From Haplomitrium mnioides (lineage: Eukaryota > Marchantiophyta > Haplomitriopsida > Calobryales), in assembly GCA_049999725.1 (NCBI GenBank), contig JBNGIS010038296.1, forward strand, positions 1-25,209: DNA of 25,209 bases, read 5' to 3'. This document shows, piece after piece, positions 20,150 through 25,209 of the stretch (position 1 is the stretch's first letter; each line of letters begins with the position of its first letter). The notes under the pieces are model-generated. The model was not told where the DNA came from. It made no database searches and worked only from the letters and a program-made list of their open reading frames with translations. A program made the position numbers and the translations under genes.

Positions 20150-22160
20150 TGTGATTAGAGCAAACTTGATTAAGAGACAAGATGTGGTGTTTATAGAGCT
20201 CATACTTGAACTTAAGACTAATAGGAAGAATTTCAAAGCATAAGGTTCAACAAGAGCTCCAGGTGTTTTCAAGGTATTCTATGGTGTTTTTCAAAATGAT
20301 TTGCCTAATAAATTGCTACATAAATGATGTATTGATCACAAGTTTGAAGTCACTTCAAGAAGTACTCTACAATATAAGGCATCATATTGTCTCTTTTCTT
20401 ATAAATGGGAAGAATGCAAATCTCAAATCACTACATTGTTAGAGCATGGATTTCTTCAACCAAACATCTCTCCTTTTAGTGCACCAATATTATTTGATAA
20501 TAAGAAAGATTGTAGCATAAGGATGTGTACCAACTACCAAGCACTCAGTCAATGAGCAGTTTAAAAACAAATATCTACTACAACGAGTAGATGATTTACT
20601 TGATCAACTTCAAGGAGAAAACTATTTTACAAAGTTGGATTTGAGTAGATAATATAATCAAATCCAAATTACAAAAGAGTATGTGCAAAAAACAACATTT
20701 CAAAGTGTCAATATGAGCATTTTGAAAATATTATTATGCTTTTTAAATTAACTAATGCTCTTGCAACATTTATTAGTCTTATGAATGACAGTTTTTGCTC
20801 TTATTTGTATTAACAACAACTTTTTTTGATCTTGAATGTACTTTAAGACCACTAGCTATATATCAAAATGTCAAATTGAAAAAAGGGAGGTTGACTACCT
20901 TGGTCATTGGGTGAGTTTAGCAAGAATTCAACTTATGAGCAAGAAAGTCAAGTCTATTCAAAAGTATAAAAAAAATTAAAATTAAAAAAAAAACTTTATA
21001 TCAGTCTAATACAACTAAAAGGACTTTTGGCTTTAATTGTGTTTTATTGTAGATTTGTGAAAGGTTTACTATACATAGAGGAGCTATTGACCAACTTGCT
21101 CTAGAAAAATCACATAAAATTGAGGAGTTGCTAAAAAATTGGCATTTCAAGTATTGAAGAAATCATTTCTTATGCATGTATTCCAAAGCTATATGATTTC
21201 AAATGACCAATCAAACTTTCAAGTAATGCATTGGAAAAATCTATAGAGAGAGTTTTGCAACATGAATAAGAGAATGGTTGGCAATGTTTTGCTTTCTTTC
21301 TGAAAATTTGAGTGATTCAGAGCAAAACTACCATACAATAGATTGAGAGGAATTAGTGTTTGTGTTATTGACCAAATATTTGGACATTATCAAAGAGAAA
21401 GGGAGTTTATTGTGGAGATCAATTAAAAACCCTTGACTTATCTAAAAGAGCTCGTTAAAAGACAAATTCAATAGGCAAGGTGGCAAAAATGCTTCTATAT
21501 AAAGATGGGTTTTATGGAAAGAAAATGACAAATTGCAAATTCATTGAGCTGCATGCCTCAACTAAACATTTTATGAGAAATTGAAGTTCATCCTATATAG
21601 TGGACATAAATATTAACTAATGTGCAAGAAGATGAAGAGATCCTTGCCGCACACAAAAGAAATTGGTGAAGTTGTCTGGAGATTGATTTTTTTTCAAGCT
21701 AAGATATAGGTTTCTAATAATGTTTAGCTTTGTTATGAAGTTTTCAATGAAGTACATGCTTTTGCAATTGGTATACATGTTAGAATTGAGAAGACTTTGG
21801 AAATCTTCAAAGAGTTTACTATTAGGCTAAGATACATTAGAATGTATAAGAATATGTTTGGATTCTTTTTTTGGTTATCAATAGAACAAACTTACCAATC
21901 TTAAACATGGAGACCTATGACAACCATTACTTATCCTATCCTAAACCAATGATGAAAACATGTGAGTATAGACATTTTGTGTGAGCTACTACATACTTCT
22001 ACTAGTTATGATGTTATTGTTGTTTTTGTGGACAAGCTTGGTAAAATGATTCATATTTGTCCAACTACCAAATCAATGACAATACTTAAATTAACAAGAA
22101 GTTTTTGAGAAGTAGGCTACTTTCATCATGTTATCTCTAAAGTTATCATTTTTCATTGCA
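20150..22160 (+). pseudogene. Ty3/gypsy retrotransposon pol remnant (RT, RNase H, integrase)
   Basis: Ordered pieces of a plant Ty3/gypsy polyprotein. Reverse transcriptase: 20406-20552 (ITTLLEHGFLQPNISPFSAP, NKKDCSIRMCTNYQAL); 20572-20690 (RVDDLLDQLQGENYFTKLDL with the first catalytic Asp at 20638-20640, then YNQIQI after a stop); 20712-20796 (YEHFENIIMLFKLTNALATF, LMNDSF); and about 20870-20960 (KREVDYLGHWVS). The YxDD catalytic motif expected between the last two is absent. Connection segment: about 20995-21130. RNase H: about 21220-21480, including YHTI and NRQGGKNA. Integrase core: 21965-22155 (SIDILCELLHTSTSYDVIVV, FVDKLGKMIH), keeping the first catalytic Asp (21971-21973) but losing the second Asp region. 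Gag and protease are missing and stops and frameshifts are frequent: a dead, 5'-truncated copy. Confidence 0.85.
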
Positions 22161-23034
22161 ACATTCAATCACCAACAACAACCACTACTTTGAACTATAA
22201 ACTGCTACAGAGTTCATGTTATATCAGACTATCACAAACACTTATTTTTGAAATTGAGCATGAAAAATCACTTATATAACGTTTGTGATTTTTTTTTGCA
22301 AAGAAAATGTATTTTTCACATTAAAGTTGTTGATATTATATAGATATTGCATTGAAAGTTTTTCTTACATAAAGAAATTTATTAAAAATGATTTAAAAGT
22401 TTTTTCATCAAGAAGTTGAATGTCATTAGACTGTGAACAGACCAACCCTATTTAAAATTGATGTCATATATTTTCAAGCTTTATAAGTATATTTCTATGA
22501 TCAAAAATTGATCAAAGACAACTATGCGGGTATAGACTTCATCATTCAACATTTTCAAATAAATGAATTTAAGATCAAAATCAAACATAGAAGCCAACGT
22601 TTGCAAGAACAACACAAATTTTCACCTCCAAGTATTTACTCATAAAACAAACATAAACTAGCATCAATCATACATGTATGGACTTCAATATGTATATCTA
22701 CTAGAAGATGACTCAAAATGATGGTGATGCAAGAAAATTGACTAAGAAATGATTGTCTGAAATGACAAACTATACAAAATGACTATTTTTTTTCATTTCA
22801 ATTATTGGTTCAAAATGATACAAATGTCTAGAAAGATCCAAATTAGAGCACGAGGTCATTTTAGAAAATAACTAGAAATGACCATAATGAGTATTGCAAA
22901 GATATATCACTATTTCACATTGTCATTTTTTTCAACGAGGACAAATGACTAAAACCCTTTTGCACAACTAACATATATCATCATTTCTCCTCCTTAGTTA
23001 TTTTTGTCAACAATGACAAAAGATAACACTTTCA
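22161..23034. other. AT-rich sequence with AAATGAC words
   Basis: No gene supported. A 9 bp inverted repeat (ATCACAAAC / GTTTGTGAT) occupies 22231-22239 and 22281-22289. A lone CTATGCGGGTATAG word lies at 22522-22535, related to the palindrome clusters upstream. Between 22700 and 23030 the words AAATGAC and GTCATTT recur about ten times, suggesting an old simple-repeat-derived segment. Confidence 0.4.
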
Positions 23035-23762
23035 ATGTTGCTTGCAAGTCGAACATTGAAGATGCATGAGTTAAAGGTGCTTGAGCAGCTTGATCAATGT
23101 CATGTCAAAATCTACTCTTGTGATGAAGGTGCTCGAGTCGAAGGTGATCGAACCACTCCATGTCATGTTGAATTTATGTTTATGGGTATTCTTTGCTCTT
23201 ATTTGATGGTGGCCTTCAGACCCACTGTCAGCCGGTGTTTTGGGGCTCTAAAGCTGGATGCACGAAATCAGAAGCACCATGGGCAACATTGTCCCTTTGC
23301 GAGTGTGAAGGCATATCAAGAACAGCTGATTACCTTAAACAGCTGTTAAGAGCAGGGTGCATGAGTCCTGGGAGGGAAACAGGACCATGGCGGAGGAGGA
23401 AGAAGCAGGGATCAACCACAAAGACACCCGAAGGCACTCCAAAGGAAGGCAAATCGCGGGGGTCCTACAGCGGCCGCAAATCAGGAAACGAGAATCAGGG
23501 ACTGAGAGGAGGAGGTGAGATCTTCACAAGGGCGAGCAAGGCCAGGGAAGAGGGACGCCTCGATCCCGCAAGCAAGAGCGAACCCGGTCAAGGCAGATCG
23601 AACACTCCATCCGACTCGGTAAGTCCTGGCGGAAGAGTGGAGTCTCCAAAGGGTCTCACGAGATTCCACGGAAACGTGGCGTCTCTAGAGCCCTCGTGGG
23701 ATTCCACGAACGACGTGGCAGCAGCAGGAGGCCCGCAGGTTTGCGGAAAGGCACCTCCCTAA
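23035..23762 (+). other. long open frames of doubtful coding status
   Basis: Two overlapping forward frames are open: 23035-23349 (104 codons) and 23193-23762 (189 codons, the longest in the window). The longer one crosses the composition change near 23360. Its first third reads like a fragment of something (FWGSKAGC, ISRTADYLKQLL), while the rest is a Gly/Arg/Ser/Lys-rich low-complexity peptide that follows from GC-rich DNA. A splice-donor-like CG|GTAAGT lies at 23618/23619. I see no domain, so I leave it as a candidate first exon or a chance frame. Confidence 0.2.
23657..23719. repeat. duplicated GATTCCACG..ACGTGGC hairpin unit
   Basis: GATTCCACGGAAACGTGGC (23662-23680) is followed about 38 bases later by a close copy, GATTCCACGAACGACGTGGC (23700-23719). 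Each copy is itself an inverted repeat, CCACG/CGTGG around a 4-5 base loop, so the pair forms two short hairpins. Confidence 0.75.
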
Positions 23763-23779
23763 GTGGGGAGCCCACTTAG
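23759..23779. repeat. perfect 9 bp hairpin with 3-base loop
   Basis: CTAAGTGGG (23759-23767), loop GAG, CCCACTTAG (23771-23779). All nine pairs match. It lies in the GC-rich block between two ACGTGG motifs. It could be a terminator-like structure in RNA or a cruciform-prone site in DNA. Confidence 0.85.
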
Positions 23780-23860
23780 CGGGGTTCCAAAGCGTCTTAC
23801 GACGTGGGGCACCACGCTTAAGAGGGATCCGCGAGAGACCATAGGGGATCAAGGAGGAAG

Positions 23861-24267
23861 GCCGAAACAACGACCTATCGTGGAACTGGTCAAAGGAAAA
23901 CGGAGGAGTGCCGTAAGGGCGATACATCGCAGATCCAAGAGGAAGAGGAGAGGAGAGCCGAAAGGGAGACAGATCACCTAGCGGGCCGAGTAAGAGCGAG
24001 TGAAGGCAAAAAGGCGACTTGTCGGCGACCCGGTTCAAACGAAGAGTTGATATCAGTGGGGAAACGGCGATCCATCATGAACCGTCCAACGGGAAGAAGG
24101 CTGAGCCAGAAGGGCGATATGGCGCCAATCCGGTTGGGGGAAACAAAGGGCACGCCAAAAAGACGACCTATCGGTGAATCGGGTGGCAAGATGGGGCGGC
24201 CGGAAAACCTAGAGAACGCCGATGCGACCAACGAAGGATCAAGCGCAGCCGAAAGGGGGATTCATCG
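23861..24267. repeat. degenerate 47-52 bp tandem repeat, ~9 units
   Basis: A GCCGAAAGGGCGACCTATCG-like core starts near 23861, 23910, 23957, 24006, 24058, 24105, 24154, 24199 and 24248, so the spacing is 45-52 bp with 47 and 49 commonest. Several units continue with a CCGGTT-like word (for example near 24028 and 24129). The period is not a multiple of three, and the many overlapping open frames here on both strands are products of GC-rich repeat sequence rather than genes. Confidence 0.7.
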
Positions 24268-24494
24268 TAGTTCTGGCAGAACTTGGGGCGAAGCTTCGGT
24301 GGGGACCAACGGCAACATCTGACAAGTTCGTCAGAAGGACTAACGGTCCTAAGGGGCCTGACAGTCCCTATAACGAGCTTTCTCAACAGATAACAACGGG
24401 AACCTCAGGCACACAATTGGTTCTTATTTCGAGGGAAGGACGAAACGACGACAAATGACACCATTCTTATTCGGCGAGCAGGGGAAGTCCGCGG

Positions 24495-24835
24495 TTCTAC
24501 GGATGACGTGGCGAGCGCAGGTTGTTCGCGGAGGCTTCGGAAACGTGGCACGCTGGGAAGCAAGGAAGGACTTCCGTGGGGTCAACAACGAATGAAGGTT
24601 AGCGCGACGGTCCGCCTACCCCTTTGCGGGGCGGTGGCGGACGGCGGCCTTCGGATGACGTGGCGACTCCAGGGGCCCCGAAGCGACTTACGGGACACGC
24701 GTCACCAGCAGGATAGTTCACTGGACCTCGAGAAATTGGCGGGTCAACTGCGGAAGGCGTAGTCAGCGCGTCGGTCCGCCTACCCCTTTGTGAGGCGACG
24801 ACGGACGGCGGTGCAGCGGATGACGTGGCGAGCTG
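24495..24835. repeat. ~150-165 bp tandem units ending in GGATGACGTGGCG
   Basis: GGATGACGTGGCG recurs with intervals of 152 and 165 bases. The best-matched stretches are 24601-24666 and 24765-24831, both reading AGCGCG(A/T)CGGTCCGCC, then TACCCCTTTG, a GGCG-rich stretch and GACGGCGG before the GGATGACGTGG word. The first unit matches the others mainly at its end. They read as duplicated modules of a regulatory or LTR region. Confidence 0.65.
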
Positions 24836-25209
24836 AGCGTAAAGTGAAATCTTCGCGGGAATCTGCGGAATCTCTCCCCGCAAGGTTCCCCGTTCTTTCC
24901 AGGAGGATTACCGTTATACCCATCTTTCTAGCTCAACTGAGAAGGCACGTGGCGCGACTTCCTTTCTCGTTCCAACTGAATTACCTGACGAAGGGGCCAC
25001 GCGTCGTTTCCTCCTACTGTGAGCTCAACGGACATAACGACCTTCTCTTCGGATCGGGCTCGCGGGGTGGAGCGCTCGCGAGGGGAGTATATCTTGGCAG
25101 CTTTCGGATTTCTTCGGGTTGATGCACGGGCGTTTGCAGGAAGCGACAGCGACCGCAAGACAAGTGACTTGCGCATGGTAAGGCAGGGGTGGAGAGTTCA
25201 GTGAGGAGA
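24836..25209. other. GC-rich terminal segment, no supported gene
   Basis: GC-rich sequence running off the window. It includes one more ACGTGGC (24947), a TATA-like word near 25085, and a donor-like ATG|GTAAGG near 25177. Open frames on both strands overlap each other and carry no recognisable motif. It could be the promoter and 5' leader of a gene, or the R/U5 part of an LTR, that continues to the right. Confidence 0.3.

Larger units (their letters stand above)
23674..24952 (+). promoter_or_regulatory. cluster of eight ACGTGG (ABRE/G-box-like) motifs
   Basis: ACGTGG occurs on the forward strand at 23674, 23713, 23802, 24506, 24543, 24658, 24823 and 24947; seven are ACGTGGC. Three (24506, 24658, 24823) sit in an identical GGATGACGTGGCG context, combining a TGACG as-1-like half site with an ACGTGGC ABRE-like core. 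In plants such ACGT-core elements bind bZIP factors. Upstream-of-gene or LTR U3 roles are both possible. A TATA-like GAGTATATCTT lies further on at about 25085-25095. Regulatory function is inference. Confidence 0.4.

Noticed and set aside
22231-22289. Inverted repeat ATCACAAAC/GTTTGTGAT as MITE ends.
   Set aside because: The arms enclose only about 40 bases, there is no target duplication, and a 9 bp pair is not unusual in AT-rich sequence.
23193-23762. A Ty1/copia RNase H fragment, suggested by FWGSKAGC and YLKQLL.
   Set aside because: Spacing between the SK and the Glu-rich segment does not fit the family, and the key TEAEY-like motif is not readable; the rest of the frame is low-complexity.
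23763-25204. The many overlapping open frames in the GC-rich block as genes.
   Set aside because: GC-rich tandem repeats are poor in stop codons in all frames. The frames overlap on both strands and show no domain.
23360-25209. Bacterial contamination as the cause of the GC-rich block.
   Set aside because: There are no bacterial-type coding frames, ribosome sites or operon spacing. ACGT-core clusters and degenerate tandem repeats fit plant DNA better. A misjoin cannot be excluded without reads.

Overview
This looks like plant nuclear DNA from a large, repeat-laden genome (for example a gymnosperm, fern or lycophyte; the sequence alone does not decide which). Most of the window is AT-rich. 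It holds no intact protein gene that I can defend, no tRNA or rRNA, and no bacterial-style operons. What it holds is decayed transposable elements, degenerate minisatellites, and one assembly gap of exactly 100 N (10048-10147).

Layout. 1-5.7 kb: unrecognised, moderately AT-rich sequence with two coding-like remnants (297-668 and 4187-4474), a 40-43 bp repeat (3117-3272) and a TCTGATC minisatellite (about 4638-4925). About 6.56-8.56 kb, minus strand: a broken CACTA (En/Spm) TNP2-like transposase. 8.6-10.96 kb: AT-rich sequence and the gap. 10.97-12.01 kb, minus strand: coding-like blocks of unknown identity. 12.05-14.35 kb: a composite insertion made of a pure (CT)n run, a 1.5 kb minisatellite with units near 21 bp, a unique tail with two stem-loops and a (TTCTA)n end. 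A direct repeat of about 114 bp flanks it, as a target-site duplication would. 14.95-19.8 kb: a decayed gene of the family Pfam calls DUF7869 (about 15.68-18.16 kb), with clusters of a CTATGCGCRCATAG-like palindrome upstream, in a probable intron, and downstream. 20.15-22.16 kb: a decayed Ty3/gypsy pol (reverse transcriptase, RNase H, integrase core). 22.2-23.36 kb: AT-rich sequence. 23.36-25.2 kb: an abrupt GC-rich block with a 47-52 bp tandem repeat, units of about 160 bp, perfect hairpins and eight same-strand ACGTGG motifs. It looks like a promoter or LTR U3 region, or another repeat type.

Nothing works together as a pathway. The most interesting points are the SVA-like composite retroposon at 12.05-14.35 kb, the palindrome clusters around the DUF7869 gene, and the ACGTGGC-rich tandem block at the right end. 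All family calls come from reading translations by eye; no search was run.
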